Shown here in pieces: positions 8,202 to 16,926 of a DNA stretch of 42,215 bases. The stretch lies in contig JANQJV010000148.1 of the NCBI GenBank assembly GCA_028281465.1, positions 1 to 42,215 of the forward strand, given 5' to 3'. The translations under genes were made by a program, and so were the position numbers. The notes beneath the pieces are model-generated. The model saw only the letters and a list, made by a program, of their open reading frames with translations, did not search any database and was not told the origin of the DNA. This DNA comes from Azospirillaceae bacterium (GTDB lineage: Bacteria > Pseudomonadota > Alphaproteobacteria > Azospirillales > Azospirillaceae). The stretch's first letter is position 1. Every line of letters starts with the position of its first letter.

Positions 8202-9349
8202 ATCACACCCCTTTCCATGGGATCGTGGTCATTAGGCATCGGTGCTGGAAGGGCATCGCGCAGCACGTCAAGGGATTGGCGCAGTTTCACGGCGTCCACA
8301 TTGCGTGTGATGAAGACAAGCCGTGTCGCCCGGTCCGCGGTCGGCCAGTCCGGCAACGGGGCCGGTGGGTGGAATACATGCTGCACGCCGTGCACTGCGA
8401 TCGGCTGTTCCATGCCGGCCAGAGCGACGATCCCCTTGACCCGTAACAGGTCTGGACCGGCAAAGACGGCCAATGTTTCCGTCCAAAGCTCGAACAGCCG
8501 AGGGTCGATCGGCTCCTCAAACCGCACGCAGAACGCCCGGATTTGGTCGTCATGCCGGTTGACATCGTGCTTATGACCTTGTTGATGCGCCTGTTGGCCG
8601 TGATCGTGCGCGTCGTGCCCAGTCGCAGCATGATCGTGGTCAGCGCCATCCACGACGCGATAGGCTTCTTCCTTGAGCCAACGGCGCACATCCAGAGACT
8701 TCGAGTCCGGGTCGTACAAACCGGCATTGAAAATCCGGGCGGCCTCAACGACACCGTGATCGGCAAGGATCTGCGGTGCCGCCGGGTTCAGCGTGGTCAG
8801 CCGGTCTTGCACAGAAGCCAGCCCCTGATCGGAAACCAAATCCCGTTTGGTGATCAACAGGCGGTCGGCAACAGCGATCTGCTTCACGGATTCGGGCTGG
8901 CGGGAAAACGTGTCCACGGCCGTGGTCGCATCCACCGTCGTGATCACCCCGTCCAATCGATACCGGGCGGAAATCAGCGGATCGGTCATCAAGGTGTGCA
9001 AGATCGGGGCTGGGTCCGCCAATCCGGTCGTTTCTATGACGACGCGGTCAAACCGCGGCACCTCTCCCTTGACCCGCTTCAAGAAAAGGTCTCGCAGCGT
9101 CTCGATCAGGTCGCCGCGTATAGTACAACACAAACATCCACTGTTGAGCTGCACCACACTCTCATCAATCGGTCGCACCAACAGATGATCGATTCCGACC
9201 TCACCAAATTCGTTGATCACAACGGCACAGCGCGCCATTCCCGATTGGCGCAAAAGGTGGTTGAGCACCGTGCTCTTGCCGCTGCCGAGAAACCCGGTGA
9301 GCAGGGACACCGGCAGACATTCTGCCGTGAACGCCGCCACGCCGCCCAT
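8198..9349 (-). CDS. COG0523 (G3E family) GTPase, putative metallochaperone
   Basis: A P-loop GTPase of the CobW/ZigA/YeiR group, whose members deliver metal ions, often zinc, to client proteins. Visible are Walker [10 protein letters not shown] (19-27), the metal-binding CxCC motif in [10 protein letters not shown] (Cys72, 74 and 75), ETTG (106-109), the guanine-specificity motif TKRD (167-170), and a His-rich loop with nine His between about residues 238 and 266. A C-terminal CobW domain follows. ATG at 9349 is chosen because GGAGG precedes it; upstream in-frame starts would run into the gap gene. It lies 38 bases after gap and is coupled to hisI. Its client is not proven, but the adjacent zinc-dependent HisI is the natural candidate. 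Confidence 0.92.
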   Translation of the reverse strand: MGGVAAFTAECLPVSLLTGFLGSGKSTVLNHLLRQSGMARCAVVINEFGEVGIDHLLVRPIDESVVQLNSGCLCCTIRGDLIETLRDLFLKRVKGEVPRFDRVVIETTGLADPAPILHTLMTDPLISARYRLDGVITTVDATTAVDTFSRQPESVKQIAVADRLLITKRDLVSDQGLASVQDRLTTLNPAAPQILADHGVVEAARIFNAGLYDPDSKSLDVRRWLKEEAYRVVDGADHDHAATGHDAHDHGQQAHQQGHKHDVNRHDDQIRAFCVRFEEPIDPRLFELWTETLAVFAGPDLLRVKGIVALAGMEQPIAVHGVQHVFHPPAPLPDWPTADRATRLVFITRNVDAVKLRQSLDVLRDALPAPMPNDHDPMERGVM

Positions 9350-9387
9350 GCCCCCCTCCGGCCGCTCTCCGACCGCATCCACCACCG

Positions 9388-10395
9388 TCAGCGCGCCGCC
9401 ATGGCCAGGGCCGTGTCGCCCATGCGGCAAGAGAAACCCCATTCGTTGTCGTACCAGGCGAGCACTCGTACGAAGCTGCCATCGACCACCTTGGTCTCGT
9501 TCAAGCCAACCACAGACGAGCGGGAATCATGGTTGAAATCGGAGGACACCAGCGGTTCGCGATAGCACCCGAGCACCCCGTTCAGACGTTCGCTGCGCGT
9601 AGCCAGCTCAATGGCCGTGTTGATCTCTTCCGCCGACGTCGCCCGCCCCGCCTCGAATTTGAAATCCACCAGCGAGACATTGGGCGTGGGCACCCGCAAC
9701 GCCGTTCCGTCCAGTTTCCCATTGAGCGCTGGCAAGACCTTACCCACCGCCCGGGCTGCACCCGTGGTGGTGGGGATGATGTTCATGGCCGCCGCGCGCG
9801 CACGGTGCAAATCGCTGTGCATCGTGTCCACGATCCGCTGATCGCCGGTGTAGCTGTGGATCGTGGTCATGAACCCCTTCTTGATGCCGACGGTCGCATG
9901 CAGAACGGCAGCCACGGGCGCCAGGCAATTGGTGGTACAAGATGCGTTTGACACAATCCGGTGTTCGGCGGTCAACCGGTCTTCGTTGACCCCATAAACC
10001 ACCGTGATGTCTTCATCTGTCGCCGGTGCGGAGATCAGCACCTTGCCCGCACCGGCCTGAAGATGCGCCATGGCATCCGGTCGTTTCGTGAACCGCCCCG
10101 AGCATTCGAACACCATGTCGATGCCAAGGTCGGCCCAGGGCAGCTTGGCCGGTTCGCGCACCTGAAACGTGCGGATATCGCGACCGCCCACCCGCAAAAC
10201 CGACTCCTGGGCTTCCACGGCGAAGGGCAAACGGCCGTGGACGCTGTCGTACTTCAGAAGATGCGCATTCGTGGCGGAATCGGCCAGATCGTTCACCGCC
10301 ACCACCTCGATATCCCGGCGGTCGTGCTCGATAACGGCGCGCAAAACCAAACGGCCGATGCGTCCGAACCCATTGATCGCGACCCGAAGTGCCAT
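9388..10395 (-). CDS. gap: Glyceraldehyde-3-phosphate dehydrogenase, type I
   Basis: This cytosolic glycolytic and gluconeogenic enzyme converts glyceraldehyde-3-phosphate with NAD(P) and phosphate to 1,3-bisphosphoglycerate. The protein has 335 residues, normal for the family. The Rossmann start INGFGRIGR is at residues 7-15, NDL with the coenzyme-selecting Asp at about 36, the catalytic Cys153 in SNASCTTNC and His180 in MTTIHSYTGDQ. The start at 10395 follows a G-rich binding site; a longer in-frame extension to 10506 lacks family similarity. It is the first gene of a probable gap-GTPase-hisI transcription unit and is divergent from the zapA cluster. Confidence 0.97.
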   Translation of the reverse strand: MALRVAINGFGRIGRLVLRAVIEHDRRDIEVVAVNDLADSATNAHLLKYDSVHGRLPFAVEAQESVLRVGGRDIRTFQVREPAKLPWADLGIDMVFECSGRFTKRPDAMAHLQAGAGKVLISAPATDEDITVVYGVNEDRLTAEHRIVSNASCTTNCLAPVAAVLHATVGIKKGFMTTIHSYTGDQRIVDTMHSDLHRARAAAMNIIPTTTGAARAVGKVLPALNGKLDGTALRVPTPNVSLVDFKFEAGRATSAEEINTAIELATRSERLNGVLGCYREPLVSSDFNHDSRSSVVGLNETKVVDGSFVRVLAWYDNEWGFSCRMGDTALAMAAR

Positions 10396-10590
10396 TCCCG
10401 TTTCCCCCTCGCGCCGCACCGGCCTGAGCAGCGCCAACCCTCTGGTGTTGCAGTTTCGTGAGATGGCCGCAGCTTGCCCCCGCAACCGAGCCCGGTCAAC
10501 CGGCATCTACCACGCGTCGGCGTTGACGCCCAGGCCACACGGGCCTTAACCAAGGGCCTTTGAAAGCCGTGACCCATTCGGAGACCACCC
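10396..10590. promoter_or_regulatory. Divergent promoter region gap / zapA cluster
   Basis: These 195 bases separate the minus-strand gap gene from the plus-strand DUF4164-like and zapA genes, and must hold promoters for both directions. An imperfect palindrome around 10542-10559 is seen. No -10/-35 pair could be assigned with confidence. Confidence 0.4.
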
Positions 10591-10818
10591 ATGAGCCTCT
10601 TGCATGACAGCCTGAACCGCCTGGACCGCGCGGTGGCGCGTCTGGACGCGGCGATCGACGCTCACCTCGCCCGCACCAGTGCCAGTCCGTCGGTGCCGCA
10701 GGCTGGGGTCGACGATTCGTATACGTCATTGGCGCACAAAGATGACGCCCTTGGCGCAACCGTGGGAACAGCCGGCGCTCTAGGACCAGGACACGCCGAT
10801 CCCGTGACTGGAGCCTGA
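10591..10818 (+). CDS. Small coiled-coil protein, DUF4164-like, upstream of zapA
   Basis: A 75-residue protein whose first 28 residues form a heptad-like helix (LNRLDRAVARLDAAIDAHL); the rest is polar and probably disordered. In alphaproteobacteria a short coiled-coil protein of the DUF4164 type commonly sits directly in front of zapA, and position rather than strong sequence similarity supports the assignment. GGAG stands eight bases before the ATG. The stop is two bases before the zapA start. Its role is unknown; a link to cell division is inferred from context. Confidence 0.7.
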   Translation: MSLLHDSLNRLDRAVARLDAAIDAHLARTSASPSVPQAGVDDSYTSLAHKDDALGATVGTAGALGPGHADPVTGA

Positions 10819-10820
10819 GC

Positions 10821-11156
10821 ATGGCAACCGTGACCGTTCACCTCAATGGCATACCCTACGCCGTCGCGTGCGAAGACGGGCAAGAGGATCGGCTGCATCG
10901 GCTGGCGCAGCAGGTGGACGACACCATCCGTGGTATTCTAGCCCGGGGGGCCACGGGTACCGAACCACACATCCTGGCGGTGACGTGCCTCGTCCTCGCC
11001 GATCGCGTGTTCGATTTGATGGAGGCCACCGCTCTGGCCGAGAAACAGGCCGCGGACCACAAGGCGGCCGACGGGGCCCTGGAGGAAGCGGCGGCCCAGG
11101 TCGATGCCCTGAGCAACCAGATCGAGTGGCTTGCCGAGCGCTTGAAACGTGCCTAA
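10821..11156 (+). CDS. zapA: Cell division protein ZapA
   Basis: ZapA binds FtsZ and bundles its filaments at mid-cell. The 111-residue protein shows the N-terminal beta-rich part MATVTVHLNGIPYAVACEDG, then LHRLAQQVDDTI and LAVTCLVLADRVFDL, and a C-terminal coiled coil. This is the standard length and layout. It sits between the small coiled-coil gene (two bases upstream) and 6S RNA, the common alphaproteobacterial arrangement. Confidence 0.93.
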   Translation: MATVTVHLNGIPYAVACEDGQEDRLHRLAQQVDDTIRGILARGATGTEPHILAVTCLVLADRVFDLMEATALAEKQAADHKAADGALEEAAAQVDALSNQIEWLAERLKRA

Positions 11157-11166
11157 GTTTGCCGAT

Positions 11167-11331
11167 GGAAGGACGCTGTGCGGTTCGTCAGGCTGCTTTA
11201 TCCCCGGGGCCGATACCTTATCTTCCTGGGAGCTGTCCCTGCCGGGATCCAGGTCTCGGTACATGGCGCCCACCTGCTGATGGCAGGCCGCGGAGGATAT
11301 GCTCATGCCAACGGCCGAAATGGCGCCTTCC
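11167..11331 (+). ncRNA. ssrS: 6S RNA
   Basis: 6S RNA mimics an open promoter and sequesters sigma-70 RNA polymerase in slow growth. The stretch GTTCGTCAG through TATCCCCGGGGCCGATA matches the conserved 5' side of the central bubble in known 6S RNAs (compare CCCCUGAGCCGAUA of E. coli). CCGA pairs with TCGG across the apical arm, CCTGG with CCAGG forms the tip, and GGCTGC pairs with GCAGGCC in the closing stem. An outer pairing of GGAAGG (11167-11172) with CCTTCC (11326-11331) gives about 165 bases, a usual length, but the ends are approximate. The location between zapA and the cyclo-ligase gene is the classic 6S locus. It may overlap the start of the downstream gene. Confidence 0.75.
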
Positions 11332-11946
11332 TCCCAGCCTTCCGACACGAGGGACCCAAGCTGTGCGTCGCCGCTGCTTGCACAGATCAAGCACGAGGCT
11401 CGACGGAGAGCACGGATTCGACGCAAACGGGCCTTGTGCAGCCTCGACAACGATGCCGACGCATTGGCTTGCAACTTCCTCCGTCGTATCGATTTGTCGG
11501 GCACGGTTTCGGTGGCCGGTTATTGGCCCATGGGCAGTGAGATGGATGTCCGGTCCTTGCTGACGGCGCTCCATGCGCTGGGGGTGCGTATCCTGCTGCC
11601 GGAAGTGCTGGGCCCAACGAACCCACTTGGATTTCGGAACTGGGCTCCAGGGATTGCTTTGGAGAGCGGCCCGTTTGGCATCCCCGTGCCAGCCGGCCCA
11701 CGGTGTGATGAGCAACCATCCATCCTGCTGATCCCGTTACTCGCCTTCGACCGGTTGGGTTTCCGATTAGGGCAAGGGGGTGGCTACTATGACCGGACGC
11801 TTGCCGCGATTCGGCGGACTCGCCGCGCCATCCGCGCCATTGGCATCGCCTATGCGGCGCAGGAGATCCCGCTGGTCCCACGCGAGCACCACGATCAAAA
11901 GCTCGACGGCGTGGCGACCGAACGTTTCGTTGTCCAATTCACGTGA
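11305..11946 (+). CDS. 5-formyltetrahydrofolate cyclo-ligase
   Basis: This enzyme converts 5-formyltetrahydrofolate to 5,10-methenyltetrahydrofolate at the cost of ATP, in cytoplasmic one-carbon metabolism. Family motifs are GYWPMGSEMD near residue 72 and the ATP-binding pattern RLGQGGGYYDRTL about two thirds along. The ATG at 11305 has GGAGG eight bases upstream; ATG at 11299 is too close to it, and ATG at 11320 is another option. The start region may be shared with the 3' arm of 6S RNA, as in other bacteria where the pair (ygfA in E. coli) is co-transcribed. The stop overlaps a possible GTG start of ymdB. Confidence 0.93.
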   Translation: MPTAEMAPSSQPSDTRDPSCASPLLAQIKHEARRRARIRRKRALCSLDNDADALACNFLRRIDLSGTVSVAGYWPMGSEMDVRSLLTALHALGVRILLPEVLGPTNPLGFRNWAPGIALESGPFGIPVPAGPRCDEQPSILLIPLLAFDRLGFRLGQGGGYYDRTLAAIRRTRRAIRAIGIAYAAQEIPLVPREHHDQKLDGVATERFVVQFT

Positions 11947-11954
11947 GTAGCCCC

Positions 11955-12791
11955 ATGCGGCTGTTGTTCCTGGGTGACGTGGTCGGCCGCGCCGGCCGTG
12001 ATGCCGTCCATAAGGCACTGCCCGATTTGAAGCGACGACTGGCGCCGGAGGTGGTGGTCGTGAATGCCGAGAACGCTGCCGGCGGGTACGGCCTGTCGGA
12101 AAAGCTGGCGCGGGAGTTCCTGGAGCTGGGCGTTGATTGCCTGACCATGGGCAACCACCTCTGGGATCAAAAAGATTTGGTCGGCGCGATCGAGCGACTC
12201 CCGCAGGTGATCCGCCCGCTCAATTATCCCGAAACGACACCTGGCAAAGGTGCTGCCGTCTTTGCCGCCCGCGACGGCCGGAAAGTGGTGGTCACGAATC
12301 TGCTCGGCCGCCTGTTTATGGAACCGGTGGACGACCCGTTCGCCGCCATCGATCGCATCATCAAGGCTTACCCGCTGGGTAACGTTGCCGCGGCCATCCT
12401 GGTCGACCTCCATGCGGAGGCGACCAGCGAAAAAATGGCCATGGGACATCATTTGGACGGCCGGGTCTCCTTGGTGGTGGGCACGCACACCCATGTGCCG
12501 ACAGCCGATGCGCAGATATTACCGAATGGAACCGGTTATATTACCGATGCCGGCATGTGTGGTGACTATGACAGCGTCATCGGTATGAAGAAAGAGGTCA
12601 TCCTCACCCGCTTCACCCGCAAGATACCGACGGAAAAGCCGCAGCCAGCGGACAGGGACGCCTCGGTTTGTGGCGTGTACTGCGAAACCGACGAGCGCAC
12701 CGGTCTGGCGCGCCGACTGGTCCCGATCCGCATCGGCGGCAAGCTCTCGCCGAGCCTGCCGGACGCCGATGTGGTCTCAGCACCAGAATAA
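11955..12791 (+). CDS. ymdB: YmdB-type metallophosphoesterase (TIGR00282)
   Basis: A dinuclear-metal phosphoesterase of the family in which Bacillus subtilis YmdB hydrolyses 2',3'-cyclic nucleotides and influences motility and biofilm decisions. Metal ligands are visible in LFLGDVVGRAG at the N-terminus, NAENAAGG, GNHLWDQKD and VGTHTHVPTAD. The length of 278 residues is standard. ATG at 11955 starts directly at the conserved first strand; a GTG at 11943 overlaps the upstream stop and could be used instead. It is probably co-transcribed with the cyclo-ligase gene. It ends four bases from the convergent TPR gene. Confidence 0.92.
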   Translation: MRLLFLGDVVGRAGRDAVHKALPDLKRRLAPEVVVVNAENAAGGYGLSEKLAREFLELGVDCLTMGNHLWDQKDLVGAIERLPQVIRPLNYPETTPGKGAAVFAARDGRKVVVTNLLGRLFMEPVDDPFAAIDRIIKAYPLGNVAAAILVDLHAEATSEKMAMGHHLDGRVSLVVGTHTHVPTADAQILPNGTGYITDAGMCGDYDSVIGMKKEVILTRFTRKIPTEKPQPADRDASVCGVYCETDERTGLARRLVPIRIGGKLSPSLPDADVVSAPE

Positions 12792-12795
12792 CAAG

Positions 12796-13401
12796 TCAGG
12801 GTTTGTGCATGCGTTGCGCCCGGTCCGCGGACTCCAGGCGGAGCACACGTTTGTGTTCGGGCAGTGCGAGTTGGCGAGCCAGGTACAGGGCCCGCTTCTC
12901 CACCGTGGACGGCGTCGGGTCGTGGATGATGCGGTGCCACAGACCCGGACCATTCACGGCGACCGCGTCGGTGGCAAGGGCTTGCCAATAGCTCTCCAGA
13001 GCCGCCTCATATCGCCCTTGGCGGTCATAGAGAATGCCAAGGTTGGCATGGGCGGCCGCCAGGGTTCCCCGACCAGTGCCGTCATCCGCCGTCACCGTGC
13101 GCCGCAGGTGGTCGATTAAGAACCGCAAACCTGCTTCAGCCGCGCCAAGTTGCCCCGTCTGCAGGAACACAATGGCACGCCCCATCAGCGCGCCACGATG
13201 GTTTGGGCTGAGGGCGAGCGCGTGATCGAAATGGGCCAACGCCTGGTCATAATCGCCCACCGACAGGTCGATGTCCCCCTGGCGCACCGCAAAATCGCCT
13301 GGTGGTGGCGTCAGGTAGTCGTAGCCGAGCATGGCCAGCGATAAGACAAGCACGACCAAGACCACGACACCGGCAAATCGCCCATGCACCCGATGCGCCA
13401 T
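12796..13401 (-). CDS. Membrane-anchored TPR protein
   Basis: A 201-residue protein with one N-terminal membrane segment (FAGVVVLVVLVLSLAMLGY) and tetratricopeptide repeats, for example QGDIDLSVGDYDQALAHFDHA and AHANLGILYDRQGRYEAALESY, ending in a polar tail. TPR domains bind other proteins, so it is probably an adaptor facing the periplasm or cytoplasm. The start at 13401 lies 86 bases after the symporter stop and has a G-rich upstream stretch; a longer frame to 13527 would overlap the symporter. Co-transcription with the symporter is likely. The function is unknown. Confidence 0.75.
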   Translation of the reverse strand: MAHRVHGRFAGVVVLVVLVLSLAMLGYDYLTPPPGDFAVRQGDIDLSVGDYDQALAHFDHALALSPNHRGALMGRAIVFLQTGQLGAAEAGLRFLIDHLRRTVTADDGTGRGTLAAAHANLGILYDRQGRYEAALESYWQALATDAVAVNGPGLWHRIIHDPTPSTVEKRALYLARQLALPEHKRVLRLESADRAQRMHKP

Positions 13402-13486
13402 CACTGGCCCACCCCCAACCGCCGGAACGGCCGGGACGCACGGGGCCACCGGCCGATCGCGCTCCGCCGACGCCGCTGAACGACCA

Positions 13487-15772
13487 TCACTCCGCTCCCG
13501 CACCGGATCGACGGGGAAGTGGTGCATCGCCGATATCGTCCAGCAACGCCTCGACCTGACGCTGCGGAACCGTGGAGAGTTCGAGCTTCACGGCCAAAAA
13601 CCACATCATGGCGACACCCAAAACCCAGAAAAGGATTTGCCAGGCCCAGATCGATGGGATGCCGAAAACCCAGGACTGCGCATCGTCGGGGGCACCAAAG
13701 ACCGTATTGCCAATGACCGCACCCGGACCGATGGCAAAGATTGTCCACAAGATAACAGCAGCCCAGCCCCAGGGGACGAGGGCACGCTTGTGCTCGGGCA
13801 GACTGGCATGATCGCGCAGGAAAGTGTGGAAGGTCATCCGATGCGCCGTGGCGCGTTCGTTTTGGGTGACCGCCGATATGGCCACCGTGGCCACCAAGTT
13901 GAAGAGCATGCCCCAACCGGCGGAATGGATCGTCAAAGGCCAACGGCCCCACAGATCCATCCCCATCGCTTCAAGTACTTCGATCCCGAATGAGTCCGTA
14001 AATGTTACACCAAGGATGCCCAGCAGCATCCCCCAAGTCGCCCCTTGGCGGGTTATCCAGGGAAAGTAGCAGATTGCCGCGAGTGAGGTCCACATCTGGA
14101 AGCCGAACGCCACAGCGAGGCCACCCAACAACACCAAAGCATCGGTGGAGAAGGTGGCCACCAACAGGGCTGACAGCACAATGAACGCCACCCCCATGCG
14201 ACCGAAGCGTTTCTGCGTGTCATGCGATGCGGTTGGATTAAGGAAGCGTTTGTACAAATCGCGGGTCAGCATGCTCCCTGCCGTCGACATGTAGGCTGCC
14301 CCCGTCGATTGCATCGCGGCGAGCGCACACACCGCTAGTATGCCGACCAACCAGGGCATGCCATCACCGATCAGATTGAAGTAATACGGCACCAGGGAAT
14401 CCGGATCCTCGGCCACGGTTTCCGGAATGGTCAGCCGATACACGATCGCCCCTTCCAACGCCGTGACATCACCGCCCGCCAAAGCCGCGGCAACCGCCGC
14501 GCTGCCCGCTGCGCGCTGCTCAGAAAGGGTGCCGTTGCCCACCAACACAATCACTCTTCTGATCTCAAGGTCACGCCTGAGACCGCCGTCGTCGGCCACC
14601 GCCGCAGACCAGTTCGGTGGCGCGGCGATCTGAACCGCCGCCCCCCGGTCCTGCAGGCTCTGCCACAAAGCCTCGTCCTGGTTGACCAACGGGTTGCCAC
14701 CAAGCAGATGGGCCCCCACCCCCTGCATGGCGGTGAAAAAGAAAAGGATGAGACCAACCCCGAACGACGACGCCCAGACCTGTTGCAGGGCAAAAGGCTT
14801 GGGATTGGTGTTGCCGAAAGCCCACATGGTGAACGCTGGTGCGGATTGAATGCCCATGAGGGCCCACATGTAGGTCAGGCACATCACCCCGGTCCACAGA
14901 CCGCCAGCCGGTGTTTCCTTGCCGAGACCTGCAGTGAACTGGATGACACCCGGGATGGCGAAGTATGAACTATGGGTGCCACACGCCTCAGCCGTCGGGC
15001 ATCGCAGATCGACCCAAAGCCCTTCGTCGGTGCGCGCCGCCCCCAACTGTGCCAAGCCGCCATTCAGGGCCTGCCAACCACCGACAGCATCCAACGCGAT
15101 CACGCCGGTAATCACAATACCGACTGCCAGCAAGATACATTGCATCGTGTCGACATAAGCGACCGCCCGCAGCCCACCGCTGGCGACATAGGCGAGCACC
15201 ACGGCAGACAACACCCACATGCCGAGATTCCGGTCGACCAGACCATCCGTCAGCACGTTGAACAGATACCCGGACGCCCCAAGCTGAACACCCAAGTAGG
15301 GGATGGAAAACAATAGCGCCACCAGAACGGTGAGCAAGCGAATCACGTCGCCCTGGAAATAATCCGATAGCATTTCCCCCGGCGTGACATAACCGAAGCG
15401 CTTCCCCAGCATCCATTGCCGCTTCAGGAAGATCACGCCGGTCAACGGGATGGTGATCGTGTAGAAGGATGCGTAGGCGTATTGGAAGCCGTCGCGATAG
15501 ACGAGACCCGGATGGCCCATGAAGGTCCAGCCTGAGAAAGACGTCGCCGTTGCCGCAAGCACGAACACCCACAGGCCGAGCCTCCGGCCGGCTATGAAGT
15601 AGTCGCTCGCAGTCTTCACCATCCGCATGCCCTTGAGGCCCATCGCAATGCAATAGGACCAGTACAGGAACACGAAGACACACAACCAGATCACTTTCGC
15701 ACTCAACGCCCTTCTCCTCCGCGTCGTCGCGGCACCCCCGTTCGTCTTGTCGCGATCCGCCCCAAGGGACAC
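13487..15772 (-). CDS. Sodium:solute symporter family (SSS) protein
   Basis: A secondary transporter that uses a sodium gradient to import a solute; the substrate is not evident. It has an LeuT-like arrangement of about 12 to 14 membrane segments, with the family pattern DYFIAGRRLG near residue 57 and FSGWTFMGHPGLVY a little later. At 761 residues it is longer than most relatives (450-600), mainly because of a hydrophilic insertion of about 100 residues in the middle (around 1210-1370 bases into the gene, QDEALWQSLQDRG onward). The GTG start at 15772 gives the longest form. A TTG at 15706 with a strong upstream GGAGGAGAAGG begins right before the first membrane segment and may be the true start. 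Confidence 0.88.
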   Translation of the reverse strand: MSLGADRDKTNGGAATTRRRRALSAKVIWLCVFVFLYWSYCIAMGLKGMRMVKTASDYFIAGRRLGLWVFVLAATATSFSGWTFMGHPGLVYRDGFQYAYASFYTITIPLTGVIFLKRQWMLGKRFGYVTPGEMLSDYFQGDVIRLLTVLVALLFSIPYLGVQLGASGYLFNVLTDGLVDRNLGMWVLSAVVLAYVASGGLRAVAYVDTMQCILLAVGIVITGVIALDAVGGWQALNGGLAQLGAARTDEGLWVDLRCPTAEACGTHSSYFAIPGVIQFTAGLGKETPAGGLWTGVMCLTYMWALMGIQSAPAFTMWAFGNTNPKPFALQQVWASSFGVGLILFFFTAMQGVGAHLLGGNPLVNQDEALWQSLQDRGAAVQIAAPPNWSAAVADDGGLRRDLEIRRVIVLVGNGTLSEQRAAGSAAVAAALAGGDVTALEGAIVYRLTIPETVAEDPDSLVPYYFNLIGDGMPWLVGILAVCALAAMQSTGAAYMSTAGSMLTRDLYKRFLNPTASHDTQKRFGRMGVAFIVLSALLVATFSTDALVLLGGLAVAFGFQMWTSLAAICYFPWITRQGATWGMLLGILGVTFTDSFGIEVLEAMGMDLWGRWPLTIHSAGWGMLFNLVATVAISAVTQNERATAHRMTFHTFLRDHASLPEHKRALVPWGWAAVILWTIFAIGPGAVIGNTVFGAPDDAQSWVFGIPSIWAWQILFWVLGVAMMWFLAVKLELSTVPQRQVEALLDDIGDAPLPRRSGAGAE

Positions 15773-16926
15773 GGCTCTTTATTTTCGGTGAGGACCGACC
15801 CGGATGGACCGCGGATGCCTTTTCCCCGCATCCCCGACGGGGTGGATGCCGCCCTATCCCGCACCGTGCCGTCGACCGGTGCGGGGGCCCCGGAAACCAA
15901 CCAGGCCTGCATCATCCCGCCCTCGCCCACAACCTCCGAGGCGCTGCGGCCGATTCCCACCCGGGATCACCAAGTGTCACGGGTTCACCGCAGGTGCAAA
16001 GTCACGACGACACCCACTGTGACAGCGGCCGGATGTCTGTCAAGGTGACCTTTTGCCGGACGGTTGACGCTACGGACGTCGCCTCGTCGCCGGCATGACA
16101 CCGGCGGCCCAACCTCCGGTCCTCCCACCGGCACCATTGCGGCAATTGGCACCAGGTCCAGCCGGTCCGTGTGAGACGCATGGTGCCATAGTGCTTGCCG
16201 GAACGCTGGTGTCGCACGTGGCCATCAATGGATGGACCCTGCTCCACTGGCTGCCTCAAACCTCCGACACGGATGGCCACGATATCGTGGTGATTTGCCG
16301 ACGCTCTCTGGATACTGGAGACGTTCTGCCTGTCGGCCGGCTCGCAATGCGCGTGCATTTCAGGCAGAGTCTGACGCAGGCTGGAGTCTTGCGCCGCATC
16401 CAACACCATGACATACGCACGACAACCTGCCAGACGAAATCGCATTACATCGCGATGACGACGGAAATCACGCGGCATTGCGCGAGTTCCACGGTGAGGT
16501 CGCTCAGCACCAGGCGACAAAGAGTGTAGCTCAGATCGCATGACGACGGCTGGACAGCCGTAGGACCGCCTTAGCACTCAGGACATACCGCATTACAAAC
16601 TGCGTTGCGTCGATTGTCGGGTGAAATCTCTGTCATACAGGCTTGTGACATTGACACGCCTGCACCGCCTTGCCCGCGTCGAATGCGCCACCCCATGCCC
16701 ACTTCACGGCGCCAAATCAACGCGTTGCGACTCGTGGGTCGGAGCACGGCGGGTCTTGACCGTCGATTGCGGACAATGCTCTGGCGTTTCCACCGGCGGA
16801 TCGGCTGGGTGTTGGGGCGATTCGTCCCAAGCCTTCAAGACTCAAGCGACGGTGCGGACGGAACACAACAACCTGCGGTTTGGTCGTCCCGTCCAATCAG
16901 CCACCACCCGACCACATCGATGGTGC
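15773..16926. other. 1.15 kb stretch without a convincing gene
   Basis: Between the symporter start and the end of the chemosensory operon no frame gives a recognisable protein. The longest frames, 16002-16577 on the minus strand and 16095-16529 on the plus strand, overlap each other and are rich in His, Arg, Gln and Thr, a composition typical of shadow frames. A TGTCAC/GTGACA inverted pair occurs around 15974-16024. The stretch should hold the symporter promoter and the end of the che transcript. A small RNA or a decayed gene cannot be excluded. Confidence 0.4.

Noticed and set aside
8543-9565. 340-codon frame antisense to the COG0523 GTPase gene
   Set aside because: The opposite strand encodes a complete GTPase with all motifs; the antisense product has shadow-type composition.
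15703-15960. 85-codon minus-strand frame directly before the symporter, as a small transporter subunit
   Set aside because: Small partner subunits of SSS transporters are membrane proteins; this product has no hydrophobic segment.
16002-16577. 191-codon minus-strand frame and the overlapping 144-codon plus-strand frame at 16095-16529
   Set aside because: They exclude each other, are rich in His, Arg and Gln, and show no motif, membrane segment or ribosome binding site. The region is listed as without a gene.
7691-16780. Shared 12-mer GCGGACAATGCT at 7691-7702 and 16769-16780
   Set aside because: Twelve-base matches are expected by chance in 42 kb, and no common context was seen.
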